DNA of 64,000 nt, from contig NZ_LR215048.1 in the NCBI RefSeq assembly GCF_900660745.1, positions 868,001 to 932,000 on the forward strand, read 5' to 3'. Shown one piece after another: positions 16,733 through 26,063 of this stretch. Each line of letters opens with the position of its first letter. Within the stretch, counting starts at the first letter, position 1. The DNA comes from Haploplasma axanthum (GTDB taxonomy: Bacteria > Bacillota_I > Bacilli_A > Acholeplasmatales > Acholeplasmataceae). Under the pieces are notes generated by a model. The model saw only the letters and a program-made list of their open reading frames with translations. It did no database searches and was not told the DNA's origin. A program made the position numbers and the translations under genes.

Positions 16733-17452
16733 AGTTTCTTTATTATTATCTTTTTTTGGATTGATAAGTAATGAGTCTTTTAATGAAGTAAGGAATTTTG
16801 AAACATTAGATTTAATGTTTTCGGATGCTTTAATTGGGATAATGAAGTTTTTCTTTTTTTCTCTTTGATTACCAACAAAGGATTTAAACTTTTCATACAC
16901 AATAGTTTGTTTACTAACTTTAACAACACTTCTAATTTTATTAGCAATATTAATACTGTGAAGTACATCGACAATTAATATTCCAAACCATATTCCAATG
17001 AAAAAATCAAAAATGTAAGATAGATTTGAAGACACTAAAGTATTTAAAAACACTTCTATAGGGTCTTTTAAAAGAAAAAGAAACACTGTTCCAATAACTC
17101 CCCAAATAATAGTAAATAATGGGCAAATTATCCCTTGAATATTTCCTTTCATATTTGAATAATCCCAAAGTTTTATCCCCATTCCTTTTATAAAAATTAA
17201 ACCTGTAAGATATTCAATTAAAGTCATTGTTACAGTGATAATTATAACTTGTACCCACCATGAAATGTTTATTAAACCAATTAAGTATAAAATCACAATT
17301 CCAGCCCCATATAAAGGTAGCCAAGGACCAGTTAAAAAACCAGGATTAATCCATTTTTTAGCACTGAAAAATCTTCTGAAGAATACTTCAAGAATCCATC
17401 CCATAAATGAACCAATCATAAAAAGTGCAAGATAACCGATGAATGTTTGCAT
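16724..17452 (-). CDS. Putative ABC-transporter-type membrane protein (CmpB family)
   Basis: A 242-aa protein of the ABC_trans_CmpB type, found widely in Bacillota. Characteristic features are the opening helix with GSFMGWILEVFFRR, the W-x-N-P-G-F-L-T-G-P-W-L-P-L-Y-G-x-G block near residues 34-50, and later helices around 57-100, 105-128 and 140-162. The C-terminal 70 residues are basic and cytoplasmic. Despite the family name no transport has been shown, and no ATPase gene is adjacent. It converges on the M50 protease gene with a shared terminator. Confidence 0.75.
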   Translation of the reverse strand: MQTFIGYLALFMIGSFMGWILEVFFRRFFSAKKWINPGFLTGPWLPLYGAGIVILYLIGLINISWWVQVIIITVTMTLIEYLTGLIFIKGMGIKLWDYSNMKGNIQGIICPLFTIIWGVIGTVFLFLLKDPIEVFLNTLVSSNLSYIFDFFIGIWFGILIVDVLHSINIANKIRSVVKVSKQTIVYEKFKSFVGNQREKKKNFIIPIKASENIKSNVSKFLTSLKDSLLINPKKDNNKETKK

Positions 17453-17481
17453 AATAAACTCCTTTTCTTTTATTATACTAT

Positions 17482-17505
17482 AAAAAAATCCATCAATGTG
17501 ATGGA
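17482..17505 (-). terminator. Terminator of tRNA-Thr
   Basis: TCCATCA and TGATGGA (17489-17495, 17499-17505) form a 7-bp stem, followed on the minus strand by seven T. Confidence 0.8.
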
Positions 17506-17517
17506 ATAAAAAAATGG

Positions 17518-17588
17518 TGCCCCCAACAAGAATCGAACTTGTATTTCAAGCTTACCATGCTTGCGTTCTACCATTAAACTATGAGGGC
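17518..17588 (-). tRNA. tRNA-Thr (GGT)
   Basis: A minus-strand cloverleaf. The acceptor GCCCTCA pairs with TGGGGGC, the D stem is GTTT/GAAC, and the anticodon stem CAAGC/GCTTG has loop ATGGTAA, giving anticodon GGT. The T arm is ACAAG-TTCGATT-CTTGT. Discriminator A, with CCA encoded at 17515-17517. Confidence 0.92.
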
Positions 17589-17659
17589 AACAAAGTAATT
17601 ATATCAAAAAAAAATATTAATTCAATACTTATAAAAATCTTATAAAGGATAAAAGATAA

Positions 17660-17688
17660 TTGTTTTTTTATCATTAGTATTGTATAAT
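17660..17688 (+). promoter_or_regulatory. Promoter of the cold-shock gene
   Basis: TTGTTT (17660-17665), a 17-bp spacer and TATAAT (17683-17688), about 45 bp before the start codon. Confidence 0.7.
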
Positions 17689-17733
17689 AGTTATGTGGTA
17701 ACACGATAGAAGAATTAAAAAAGGAGTAACGTA

Positions 17734-17931
17734 ATGACAGGAAAAGTAAAATGGTTTGATGCTGATAAAGGATATGGATTTATTTCATCAGATGAAGGAA
17801 AAGATATTTTTGTACACTTCAGCGCAATTAAGAGCGAAGGGTTCAAAACATTAGCTGAAGGCGACCAAGTAGAATTTGAAGTTACAAGCGGTGACCGTGG
17901 ACAACAAGCGGCAAACGTTGTAAAATTATAA
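17734..17931 (+). CDS. Cold-shock protein (CspA family)
   Basis: A 65-aa single cold-shock domain that binds single-stranded RNA and DNA as a chaperone. RNP1 is KGYGFIS and RNP2 is DIFVHFSAI; the N-terminal MTGKVKWF is canonical. Length is as expected for CspA/CspB. AAGGAG lies 7 bases upstream. It has its own promoter and terminator, so it is monocistronic. The 5' leader is short, without an obvious long cold-box. Confidence 0.96.
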   Translation: MTGKVKWFDADKGYGFISSDEGKDIFVHFSAIKSEGFKTLAEGDQVEFEVTSGDRGQQAANVVKL

Positions 17932-17942
17932 TTTAATTAGTC

Positions 17943-17977
17943 AAAGGACATTCTTTTTAGAGTGTCCTTCTTCTTTT
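17943..17977 (+). terminator. Terminator of the cold-shock gene
   Basis: AAGGACA (17944-17950) pairs with TGTCCTT (17963-17969), followed by a T-rich run. Confidence 0.85.
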
Positions 17978-18047
17978 AATTGATACTTTAAAATAAAGTT
18001 ACTAAGTAACTGAAAATATAAAAGAATAAAAAAGAAGGAGTGGTCAA

Positions 18048-18782
18048 ATGGAAAAAGATTTGTTGGAAATGCATAAAAATCACTTGAAGAATCTTATGCA
18101 TGAAAAGAGAATAACAGACATATCATTTTTTAATGAATGTTTTTTACCAGCATATACTTATGATGCAGTTAGTTTAGAGGGTAAGAGTAAAATACCATAT
18201 GAAGAGGTTAAAAAACTGATTAAGTATGGAGAAATTGCTCGTTTTGACAAGCGAGAACAAAAAGAAGTTTTGAACCACGTGAATTGTTATAATCAAATTT
18301 TAAAGTGGACATCAGCAAAGAAAGATTTAACAGAAGATATGATAAAAGATCTTCATGAAATGTTAATGAAAGATATTCTTGTTGGTGGTGTCTATCGGAA
18401 TGTTAATATTCAAATACTAGGAGCAATCCATCAACCACCTGATTACATTAAAGTTTATGATCGAATGAAGAAATTATTTTCAGATCAAGATTTAGATAAT
18501 ATGAATTATTTTGACAAAGGTATATATCTTCATGCAATGATTGCTAAGATTCATCCTTTTTTGGATGGTAATGGAAGATTAACAAGATTAATCTTAAACT
18601 TTTATTTAATAAAATCAGGTCATATTCCAATAACCATTCCATTAGATAGTAGAACTGAATATTTTAATGCTATTGATATTTTTAAAGAACAAAAAGATAT
18701 TATGCCATTAAAATTATTTATAAAAAACATGCTTAATAAAAGATATGAAGAATTAATTGATGAATTAGAGGTAGAGTGCTAA
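18048..18782 (+). CDS. Fic-domain protein (AMPylase family)
   Basis: A 244-aa Fic protein. The active-site loop HPFLDGNGRLTR near residue 168 carries the catalytic His and the anion hole, so AMP transfer to a protein hydroxyl is plausible. An N-terminal S-L-E-G segment near residue 45 sits where class II Fic proteins carry the inhibitory helix, though the full S/T-x-x-x-E-G pattern is not met. There is no winged-helix tail. No small antitoxin gene is adjacent, so self-inhibition is more likely than a FicTA pair. AAGGAG precedes the start. Confidence 0.88.
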   Translation: MEKDLLEMHKNHLKNLMHEKRITDISFFNECFLPAYTYDAVSLEGKSKIPYEEVKKLIKYGEIARFDKREQKEVLNHVNCYNQILKWTSAKKDLTEDMIKDLHEMLMKDILVGGVYRNVNIQILGAIHQPPDYIKVYDRMKKLFSDQDLDNMNYFDKGIYLHAMIAKIHPFLDGNGRLTRLILNFYLIKSGHIPITIPLDSRTEYFNAIDIFKEQKDIMPLKLFIKNMLNKRYEELIDELEVEC

Positions 18783-18801
18783 AAAATGCACTCTTTTTTT
18801 G
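18773..18801 (+). terminator. Terminator after the Fic gene
   Basis: AGAGTGC (18773-18779) pairs with GCACTCT (18788-18794) and runs into T7. The left arm overlaps the end of the gene. Confidence 0.85.
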
Positions 18802-18834
18802 TAAATATGGTAAAATTAGATGTAGGTGATTAGA

Positions 18835-19683
18835 ATGCCAAAAATAGGAAATATAAATGAACTAAAGGTTCTAAGAGAAACAGATATAAGTTTTATGCTT
18901 GATTCAGATGAAGGAGAAATCTTCTTACATAAAAACGAATCAAATTATCAAAAGTTAAAAGCTGGAAATGTAGTTTCAGCATTTTTATACTATGATCAAG
19001 ATGGTAGATTAGCTGCTACCTTAAAAACCCCCTTAATAACAACGTCAAAACCAGCATTATTAGAGGTTGGAGATATTGTTAGTAAATTAGGTGTTTTTTT
19101 ACGTATGGGAATTAGTAAAGATCTATTGTTATCAAAAGATGATTTACCCCTTAATAAAAAGGAATGGCCCCAAGTGGGAGATAAATTATTTGTTAAATTA
19201 AATGTTAAAGGTAGATTGGTTGCTAAAATTGTTGATTTAAAAGAAGTTGAAAGAAAAGAAACTTTGGCAATTAATGATGAAAAAGAGTTTTATGTTCAAA
19301 GAATTGGTGAACAAGGATTGAACTTAGTTAGTGAAGATTTAGAAATTATTTTTGTACATAATTCAATGTATCGTGGAAATTACCATTTAGGTGAAAAAGT
19401 TGTAGTTAAAGTAATCGGAGAAAGTGATAAAGGTTATTCTGGATCACTTGTTAAACAAAAAGAATTACTACGATTTGATGATGCAGAAGAGATTATGAAC
19501 TATTTAAAAAGATATAAAAAACTTCCATTAACTAGTAAAAGTAGTTCAGAAGAAGTCAATGTCTATTTTGATATGAGTAAAAAAGCATTTAAAAGAGCTT
19601 TAGGTTTATTATACAAAGAAAGAAAAGTTGACTTTACAGAAACAGAAACAATATTAATAGATGGTGAAAAAAATGAAAGATAA
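18835..19683 (+). CDS. cvfB: S1-domain RNA-binding protein, CvfB/YitL type
   Basis: A 282-aa protein with three consecutive S1-like beta-barrels and a C-terminal winged helix, the layout of S. aureus CvfB and B. subtilis YitL. Recognisable pieces are EGEIFLHKNE (first barrel), VGDKLFVKL (middle) and a C-terminal DMSKKAFKRALGLLYKE helix-turn region. The ATG at 18835 is chosen over the in-frame GTG at 18826 because AGGTGA (18824-18829) is well spaced from it. It overlaps proS by 11 bases. CvfB binds RNA and affects virulence gene expression in staphylococci; the role here is unknown. Confidence 0.82.
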   Translation: MPKIGNINELKVLRETDISFMLDSDEGEIFLHKNESNYQKLKAGNVVSAFLYYDQDGRLAATLKTPLITTSKPALLEVGDIVSKLGVFLRMGISKDLLLSKDDLPLNKKEWPQVGDKLFVKLNVKGRLVAKIVDLKEVERKETLAINDEKEFYVQRIGEQGLNLVSEDLEIIFVHNSMYRGNYHLGEKVVVKVIGESDKGYSGSLVKQKELLRFDDAEEIMNYLKRYKKLPLTSKSSSEEVNVYFDMSKKAFKRALGLLYKERKVDFTETETILIDGEKNER

Positions 19684-21100
19684 AAAATTAGTAGATGCAA
19701 TTACATCAAGAGATACAGATTTTGCTAAATGGTATACGGATTTATGTTTAAAAGCAGAATTAATGGATTATAGTGATGTTGCAGGATTTATAATATATCG
19801 TCCATATGGATATGCAATATGGGAAAACATTCAAAGTTATTTAGATAAAAAGTTTAAAGAAACTGGGCATCAAAATGTTTATATGCCATTAGTGATTCCA
19901 GAATCTTTATTTCAAAAAGAAAAAGATCATGTTGAAGGATTTGCTCCTGAAACAGCAATGATAACAACATCAGGTGTTGAAGATTTACCTGAAAGACTGA
20001 TTGTTAGACCAACATCAGAAGTATTATTTTCAACACATTATTCTAAAATAGTTCAATCATATCGTGATTTACCTAAAAAATATAATCAATGGTGTAGTGT
20101 TGTTAGATGGGAAAAAACAACAAGACCATTCTTAAGAGGTAAAGAGTTTTTATGGCAAGAAGGTCATACAATTCATGATAATGAAATAGAAGCCAAAACA
20201 GAAACTCTAGATATGCTTGAAACATATAAAAATTTAGGAAAAGATTTATTAGCTATTCCTTTTGTTACTGGTCGAAAAACGGAAAAAGAAAAGTTTGCTG
20301 GAGCAGAAGAAACATATACAATTGAAGCATTAATGCATGATGGAAAAGCACTTCAATCGGGAACTACACATTACTTTGGACAAGGATTTGCTAAAGCATT
20401 TGACATTAAATTCCAAAACGAACAATCAAAGATTGAATATGTATACCAAACATCATGGGGAGTATCTACTAGATTAATTGGTGCGATAATTATGGTTCAT
20501 GGTGATGATGAAGGTTTAGTATTACCTCCATATGTTGCACCTGATCAAGTTGTTATTATTCCTATTCAAGGTAAAAAAGAAGAAGTTAAAAATGCTTCAA
20601 ATAAAATTTATCAGGAATTAAAAGAAAAGGGAATTCGTGTGTTATTAGATGATTCTAATAAATCACCAGGATGGAAGTTTAGTGAATATGAAATGAAAGG
20701 TGTTCCAATTAGATTAGAAGTTGGACCACGTGATTTAGAGTCTAATGAGGTTACTTTAGTAACTAGACATAATCGTAATAAAAAACAAGTTAAACTTGAC
20801 GATTTAGCTGTTGAAGTTGAAAAATCAATGAAAGAAATGCATGAAGAAATGTATCAAAATGCATTAAATCATGTTAATAAGAATACAAGAGAAGCTAAAA
20901 CTTATGATGAATTCAAAAAACATCTTGAAAAAGGTGGATATGTAAAAATTAGTATTAGTGGAGAAGAAGCAGAAATTAAAATTAAAGAAGATACAGGAGC
21001 AACAGCAAGAGCAATTATTGACTCAGATTTAGTAACTGAAATTTGCCCTGTTACAAATAAAAAAGCTGTACAAACAGTTTTATTTGCAAGAGCATATTAA
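19673..21100 (+). CDS. proS: Prolyl-tRNA synthetase, archaeal/eukaryotic-type short form
   Basis: Charges tRNA-Pro. This is the 475-aa type without the bacterial editing insertion. Class II motif 2 is seen in VVRWEKTTRPFLRGKEF with the downstream EGHT, and motif 3 in the GWKFSEYEMKGVPIRLEVGP region. The C-terminal zinc-binding-like extension ends in FARAY, typical of archaeal-type ProRS. Such enzymes occur in Mollicutes, Borrelia, some Clostridia and Deinococcus, in contrast to the longer form in most bacteria. The start at 19673 lies inside cvfB, and GGTG precedes it. Confidence 0.93.
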   Translation: MKDKKLVDAITSRDTDFAKWYTDLCLKAELMDYSDVAGFIIYRPYGYAIWENIQSYLDKKFKETGHQNVYMPLVIPESLFQKEKDHVEGFAPETAMITTSGVEDLPERLIVRPTSEVLFSTHYSKIVQSYRDLPKKYNQWCSVVRWEKTTRPFLRGKEFLWQEGHTIHDNEIEAKTETLDMLETYKNLGKDLLAIPFVTGRKTEKEKFAGAEETYTIEALMHDGKALQSGTTHYFGQGFAKAFDIKFQNEQSKIEYVYQTSWGVSTRLIGAIIMVHGDDEGLVLPPYVAPDQVVIIPIQGKKEEVKNASNKIYQELKEKGIRVLLDDSNKSPGWKFSEYEMKGVPIRLEVGPRDLESNEVTLVTRHNRNKKQVKLDDLAVEVEKSMKEMHEEMYQNALNHVNKNTREAKTYDEFKKHLEKGGYVKISISGEEAEIKIKEDTGATARAIIDSDLVTEICPVTNKKAVQTVLFARAY

Positions 21101-21120
21101 TCTGAGAGGTTGGTGATGAA

Positions 21121-22476
21121 GTGCTTACTAATGTTTTTCTAGTTAATGCATTTGGTAACTTAAATGGTTTTGAGTTAATGTTTGCATTAGGTGGAATGAT
21201 TTTAATAGGACACTTAATTGGGAAATTATTTAATAAAATTAAAATGCCTGAAGTTACTGGATATATTGTCTCTGGTATACTAATAAACTTAATTATTAGA
21301 TTTATATTTAAAAAAGAAGCAATCGTTAATGAGTTAGTTGATTCATTTCAAGTTGTTATTGTAATAGCACTAAGTTTTGTTTCATTTATGATTGGTACAC
21401 AAATATCTAAATATAAGGTCAGGAAATTCTCAAAGACAGTAATTCCAGTTGTTATATTACAACTAATATTTGTTGTTAGTTTTACGACATTGTTTTTTTG
21501 GATTTTAAATGATTTAAAGTTTGCTTTATTAATTGGAGCAATCAGTTCAGCAACTGCACCAGCGGCAATTGTTGAAATAACAGGTAAATATAAAACTAAA
21601 GGGGCACTAACAGATGTTTTATCTTCAATAGTCGCTCTTGATAATTTAGTAGGTATAATTTATTTTTTCACAATATTAGGTTTTATTGAACAAGGAAATA
21701 CATTGAATGTTAGTTACCTTCCAAGTTTTGAGTATTTGATTGGAGCATTTGCTGCAATCATTATTGGGATAGTAACAGGATTTATCTTAGTCTTATTTGA
21801 TAAATATATGTTTGTTAAAATTAAAGATAATGATGAAAAACAGCATTCATACTTAGTAATAATGGTCGGGATGATACTATTAATTTCATTAGGTTCATAT
21901 ATGATATCAAACAGTCCATTAACAAGTATTTATCATGTATCTCCATTTATAACTACGCTTGTTGCTGGAATAGTTTTTACAAACTTTATTGATCAAGCAT
22001 CAAATGAAGAACAATCATATGCAATGCATCAATTCTTACCACCACTTTTAACAGCATTCTTTGTTGTTGCTGGGATGGAACTTGATGTAACAAAACTATT
22101 TACAATAACAGGATTATATGCACTAGTATATGTGATAACCCATGCAACTGGAAAATTTCTTGGTGCATATCTTGGAACAAGAATTGTTCCATCAACAAAA
22201 AAAGTATTAAAAAATCATTTGCCATATGCAGTATTAACGCAAGGTGGATTTGAAATTTATTTAGCTGGAATTGCAGCAACGGTTTTAAAAGATAATCAAA
22301 TATTATTAGTTGTCTTAACTAGTGTATTAATGTTTGAGTTATTTGCACCATTATTATTAACAAGAGCATTATTTAATGCCGGAGAAGTTAAGGCACTTTC
22401 AATTCCAATTCAGATGGAAGAAATATCTAAAAAAACTAAATTGACAAAAACAAAAAGATTAAGAAAGAATTCTTAG
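21121..22476 (+). CDS. Cation/proton antiporter (CPA2, Kef/NapA-like)
   Basis: A 451-aa membrane antiporter with about 12-13 helices. The family hallmarks are GHLIGKLFNKIKMPEVTGYIVSG near the N-terminus, the discontinuous helix with SSATAPAAIVEI, and SIVALDNLVG, where the Asp is the usual ion-binding residue. Asn-Asp in place of Asp-Asp here suggests electroneutral exchange, by analogy only. There is no RCK/TrkA-N domain at the C-terminus, so it is a bare transporter. The start is GTG at 21121 with GGTGAT just upstream, 20 bp after proS. Confidence 0.85.
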   Translation: MLTNVFLVNAFGNLNGFELMFALGGMILIGHLIGKLFNKIKMPEVTGYIVSGILINLIIRFIFKKEAIVNELVDSFQVVIVIALSFVSFMIGTQISKYKVRKFSKTVIPVVILQLIFVVSFTTLFFWILNDLKFALLIGAISSATAPAAIVEITGKYKTKGALTDVLSSIVALDNLVGIIYFFTILGFIEQGNTLNVSYLPSFEYLIGAFAAIIIGIVTGFILVLFDKYMFVKIKDNDEKQHSYLVIMVGMILLISLGSYMISNSPLTSIYHVSPFITTLVAGIVFTNFIDQASNEEQSYAMHQFLPPLLTAFFVVAGMELDVTKLFTITGLYALVYVITHATGKFLGAYLGTRIVPSTKKVLKNHLPYAVLTQGGFEIYLAGIAATVLKDNQILLVVLTSVLMFELFAPLLLTRALFNAGEVKALSIPIQMEEISKKTKLTKTKRLRKNS

Positions 22477-22487
22477 TCTTTTTTTTA
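22455..22487 (+). terminator. Terminator overlapping the antiporter stop codon
   Basis: An 11-bp stem (22455-22465 with 22470-22480, one G-T pair) closed by AGAA is followed by TTTTTT. The TAG stop lies in the right arm. Confidence 0.75.
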
Positions 22488-22488
22488 A

Positions 22489-22519
22489 TAAAAAAACAAC
22501 TACCACAATGTGGTAATTG
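22489..22519 (-). terminator. Terminator of the RNase J gene
   Basis: CAAcTACCAC and GTGGTAaTTG (22497-22506, 22510-22519) form a hairpin. Seven T follow on the minus strand. Confidence 0.8.
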
Positions 22520-22525
22520 TCTGAA

Positions 22526-24226
22526 TTAGTTTGTTTCTTTAGTTTTAGATAAATCAGAAATTATTGGAATAATTACTGGTTTTCTCATTGTAATCTCGAA
22601 AATTTTTGATTGTAACTGATCAATAATTTTTTGTTTCATATTTAATTCATTAAACATTTTTTTATTTAATTCTGCAATAGCTGTTTTGGTTGCTATTGAA
22701 GCAAGTTCATTAGTTATTTCTTCATTACCACGCATATAAATAAACCCTCTTGAAACAATTGTTGGATTAGATAATAAACGTTTTTTAGAAGAATCAATAG
22801 TAATGATAATCGCGAATAGACCTTCTTCAGATAAAGTCTTTCTTTCTCTAATAACTGCACTACCAATATCACCAATTCCACTACCATCGATATAAATATC
22901 TCCAGCTTGGACATGCCCTGCTAATCTAATTGAATCTTTTGTAATTGCGGCAACATCTCCATTATCCATAATTAAAATGTTGTTAGGTTTAACTCCACAA
23001 CTAACAGCTAAATCACGATGGTACTTAAGCATTCTATGTTCACCATGCATAGGAATAAAGAACTTTGGTTTAACAAGTGATAACATAAGTTTAAGATCAT
23101 TTTGTGAACCATGACCTGATGTATGTGTATCAGCAAGTGGTCCGTGAGTAATAACTTCAACATCTAATCTAAATAGTTTGTTAATTGTTCGATTAACTCC
23201 TTCTTGATTACCAGGAATTGGAGAAGAAGAGAAGATAACAGTATCACCTTTATGAGCTTTAATTTGTTTATGTGATCCATTAGCAATTCTACTTAATGCT
23301 GCAAATGGTTCACCTTGTGAACCTGTAACTATTATAGTTACATCACTATCTTTGATCTTATTGATTTCTTCACCAGAGATTAGGAAACCTTTAGGTATTT
23401 TAATGTAACCAGATTGTTTACCAACTTCAATTGCTCTTTCCATACTACGTCCAAAAACGGCAATTTTACGTTTATTTAAAATTGATGAATGAATAATTTG
23501 TTGAATTCGGTACATATTAGATGCAAAAGTAGCAATAATAATACGTCCTTTTATTCTTGAAAATAATTCATTAATTGATTTACCGATTTTACTATCAGAT
23601 TCAATTAAACCTTCACGTTCAGCATTTGTTGAGTCTGATAACATACATAAGGTACCTTCAGAACCAATTTGTGCTAATTTATCATATTCAGCTGGCGGAC
23701 CAACTGGTGTAAAATCAATTTTAAAGTCCCCAGTATGGAATAGAATACCTTCTTTAGTTCTAAAAACAATTCCAAACATATCAGGAATAGAGTGGTTTAA
23801 TCTTATAAACGACATTTCAGTATGTTTGAAGTTGTACTTATAATGAGACTTAAAAACCTCGATTTGAGGTGATTTAACATCTTCATGTTCATTTAATTTA
23901 TGTTCGATCATATCAACTGCAATACCAGCAGCATATATTTTAGGTATATTTACTTTTTTTAATAAATATGGAATTCCACCAATGTGATCTTCATGGGCAT
24001 GTGTAATAAAAAGGCCAACAATACGTTCTTGATTGTCTATTAGATACTGGTAGTCAGGAATAACATAATCAATTCCAAGTAAATGATTGTCTGGAAATAA
24101 AATTCCAGAGTCAACAATAAATATCTGATTGCTGATCTCATAAATATACATATTCTTTCCTACTTCGCCTAAGCCTCCTAAGGAAAAAATGCCGATTTCA
24201 TCGGTTTTTAATAGTGTATTTTTCAT
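22526..24226 (-). CDS. rnj: Ribonuclease J
   Basis: A 566-aa metallo-beta-lactamase/beta-CASP nuclease with 5'-3' exo- and endonuclease activity in mRNA decay. The zinc motif is THAHEDHIGG. Later ligands are in LNHSIPDMFG, LFHTGDFKID and the C-terminal GHGSQND and PMHGEHRML blocks. The length equals RNase J1/J2 (about 555 aa). The start is set at 24226, where GGAGG (24233-24237) is 6 bases upstream; the frame is open further but has no ribosome-binding site. Only one paralogue is in the window, so J1 or J2 cannot be told. Confidence 0.95.
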   Translation of the reverse strand: MKNTLLKTDEIGIFSLGGLGEVGKNMYIYEISNQIFIVDSGILFPDNHLLGIDYVIPDYQYLIDNQERIVGLFITHAHEDHIGGIPYLLKKVNIPKIYAAGIAVDMIEHKLNEHEDVKSPQIEVFKSHYKYNFKHTEMSFIRLNHSIPDMFGIVFRTKEGILFHTGDFKIDFTPVGPPAEYDKLAQIGSEGTLCMLSDSTNAEREGLIESDSKIGKSINELFSRIKGRIIIATFASNMYRIQQIIHSSILNKRKIAVFGRSMERAIEVGKQSGYIKIPKGFLISGEEINKIKDSDVTIIVTGSQGEPFAALSRIANGSHKQIKAHKGDTVIFSSSPIPGNQEGVNRTINKLFRLDVEVITHGPLADTHTSGHGSQNDLKLMLSLVKPKFFIPMHGEHRMLKYHRDLAVSCGVKPNNILIMDNGDVAAITKDSIRLAGHVQAGDIYIDGSGIGDIGSAVIRERKTLSEEGLFAIIITIDSSKKRLLSNPTIVSRGFIYMRGNEEITNELASIATKTAIAELNKKMFNELNMKQKIIDQLQSKIFEITMRKPVIIPIISDLSKTKETN

Positions 24227-24329
24227 AATAATCCTCCGTAAGCAAAACTTCTCTCTCTTATTATAAGATAAAAACTCTAAAAAAGATAGTATAAGACAAT
24301 TTATGTTATAATATTTTCGAGGTGGAAAG

Positions 24330-25106
24330 ATGAAAAAGTTTATTTTTTTTGATTTAGATAACACAATACATAGTACTAAAAATAAAGAAATTCCTAGTCA
24401 AACTATTGACTTAATAAAAAAGTTAGCATTAATGCCTAATACATATGTTGGCTTAGCAACGGGAAGAGGACCATCAAAAGTTCATATGTTAGAAGGACTT
24501 GAGGAGTTGTTCACATATAAAATTTTCATTAATGGAAGTGTTGCATATAAGAACAATAAACTTATCTATAGTAATCCTTTAAAACTTGATGATATCGAAC
24601 AAGTTCTAAAAGAAACTGAAAAAGAAGAAGTTAGTGTAGGTTTTGTTACTATTGATAAAGAATATGTTAATGAATATAGTCTAGAAGTTGATTATGGTAT
24701 AAAAGGCTTTGGCGACAAAGTTCCAGAAATTAATCCAAAAATTTATATTGAAAAAGAAGTTTACCAATTATGGTTATTTTCAAGAGATAAAGAAAAGATT
24801 AATAAAATTACTAGTAAATCAAATTTTCTTTGTTATCCATGGCATAGTGGTGGAGCAGATTTGGTTGACAGAAATACTAATAAAGCGATTGCTATTGCAA
24901 AAGTTTTAGAAAACGAAACCGATTATCAATTAATCACTGTTGGTGATGGCCATAATGATATTGAAATGATTAAATTAGCTGATATTGGAATTGCTATGGG
25001 AAATAGTGGGTTTCCAGAATTAAAAGAAAAAGCTAATTACGTTGCCCCACATATAGACAGTAATCAGCTTTATGATTTCTTTAAAGAATTAAAGATTATA
25101 GACTAA
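24330..25106 (+). CDS. HAD hydrolase, Cof/YidA type
   Basis: A 258-aa sugar-phosphatase-like enzyme of HAD subfamily IIB. Motif I is FFDLDNTI, motif II LATGRG, motif III is a Lys after the C2B cap, and motif IV is TVGDGHNDIEMIKLADIGIAMGN. The cap domain lies between motifs II and III, as in Cof proteins. Substrates are usually phosphosugars or FMN/PLP-like compounds and cannot be fixed. GAGGTGG precedes the start, and an extended -10 (TGTTATAAT) lies near 24304. Its last 11 bases overlap the 3' end of coaD on the other strand. Confidence 0.85.
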   Translation: MKKFIFFDLDNTIHSTKNKEIPSQTIDLIKKLALMPNTYVGLATGRGPSKVHMLEGLEELFTYKIFINGSVAYKNNKLIYSNPLKLDDIEQVLKETEKEEVSVGFVTIDKEYVNEYSLEVDYGIKGFGDKVPEINPKIYIEKEVYQLWLFSRDKEKINKITSKSNFLCYPWHSGGADLVDRNTNKAIAIAKVLENETDYQLITVGDGHNDIEMIKLADIGIAMGNSGFPELKEKANYVAPHIDSNQLYDFFKELKIID

Positions 25107-25575
25107 GTTTTTTCTTAACTAGTTCGATATTTTCTTTAGGAATATATAAAGAAATATCAACGTTATGATAAACAAGTTCTTTTATTGCACTGGATGAAAC
25201 AAAATGATTGTTTCTTGAAGGAAATAAAAGAACAGTTTCAACATTTGGATTGATATTAGCATTATATTCTGATAATGAATATTCATATTCATAATCTTGA
25301 ATATTTCTTAAACCTCTAAACATAATTTTAATATCATGTTCTTGAGCATAGTTAACAATTAATCCATTTGTTGAATCAACTTTAATTTTTGGAGCATCTT
25401 TTAATGCATTTTTTATCATTTGAATTCTTTCTTCAGTTGTAAACTTATGTACCTTTAAAGCGTTATTCGCAACTAAAACAATTAGTTCATCAACTAATTT
25501 TGCTGCACGTTTTATAACATCTAAATGACCATTTGTTAAAGGATCAAATGTTCCGGCATAAACAGCTCTAACCAT
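25096..25575 (-). CDS. coaD: Phosphopantetheine adenylyltransferase
   Basis: The penultimate step of coenzyme A synthesis: adenylation of 4'-phosphopantetheine. The nucleotidyltransferase motif is GTFDPLTNGHLDV (residues 8-20). RGLRNIQDYEYE and the ATP-binding loop FPSRNNHFVSSSAIKEL are typical of CoaD. At 159 aa the length is exact for the family. It overlaps the convergent HAD gene by 11 bases and has an independent start just upstream of the divergent membrane-protein gene. Confidence 0.97.
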   Translation of the reverse strand: MVRAVYAGTFDPLTNGHLDVIKRAAKLVDELIVLVANNALKVHKFTTEERIQMIKNALKDAPKIKVDSTNGLIVNYAQEHDIKIMFRGLRNIQDYEYEYSLSEYNANINPNVETVLLFPSRNNHFVSSSAIKELVYHNVDISLYIPKENIELVKKKLSL

Positions 25576-25632
25576 AGTATCACCTCATCACAATTAGTAT
25601 AACATAATATTAAATAAAAAAGGAGAAAAATC

Positions 25633-26040
25633 ATGAGAATTGAAAAAAGATCAATAGTCTTCCAATTATTGATGTATATTTTATTTCTGCTGTTAGCAAT
25701 CTTTATGATTGTAAGAACAGTAGTAGGAAAAGAATGGGTTTTATATGTTGGACTTGGAGTTTTTATAGTACTAGGAATTATTTTTTTTCTAATGTATAAA
25801 AAAGGAAGTGTTAAACCAATTGAAATTCGCAAAGCAGAAATTATTATTAATAAATATAATTTATATGTATTTATGGTTGGGTATTTAGCACAAATGTTAA
25901 TAACTAACGAAAGTATAAAAAATATTGTTTTTTGGATTACAAGTGTAATACTGATTCTATCAGCATTAGTTGGGATAATACTGCATTCAAGAATTCTTTT
26001 AAGAGATAAAAATAGTAGAAATATAGAAATAATAGGATAG
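25633..26040 (+). CDS. Hypothetical four-helix membrane protein
   Basis: Not recognised. It is 135 aa with four predicted membrane helices at about residues 8-27, 35-54, 74-93 and 97-119. A basic N-terminus and a charged C-terminal tail (RDKNSRN) probably both face the cytoplasm. AAGGAGAAAA sits before the ATG. It lies 57 bp from the divergent coaD gene and is followed by a strong bidirectional terminator, so it is a single-gene transcript. Confidence 0.6.
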   Translation: MRIEKRSIVFQLLMYILFLLLAIFMIVRTVVGKEWVLYVGLGVFIVLGIIFFLMYKKGSVKPIEIRKAEIIINKYNLYVFMVGYLAQMLITNESIKNIVFWITSVILILSALVGIILHSRILLRDKNSRNIEIIG

Positions 26041-26063
26041 CCTTTTGGGCTGTCCTATTATTT
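26031..26063. terminator. Bidirectional terminator
   Basis: A 12-bp stem (26031-26042 with 26048-26059, one G-T pair) lies between two convergent genes, with T-rich tracts on both sides. Confidence 0.85.

Noticed and set aside
18048-18782. Fic toxin-antitoxin pair
   Set aside because: No small antitoxin gene is adjacent; the upstream gene is a cold-shock protein with its own terminator, and a possible inhibitory segment is internal.
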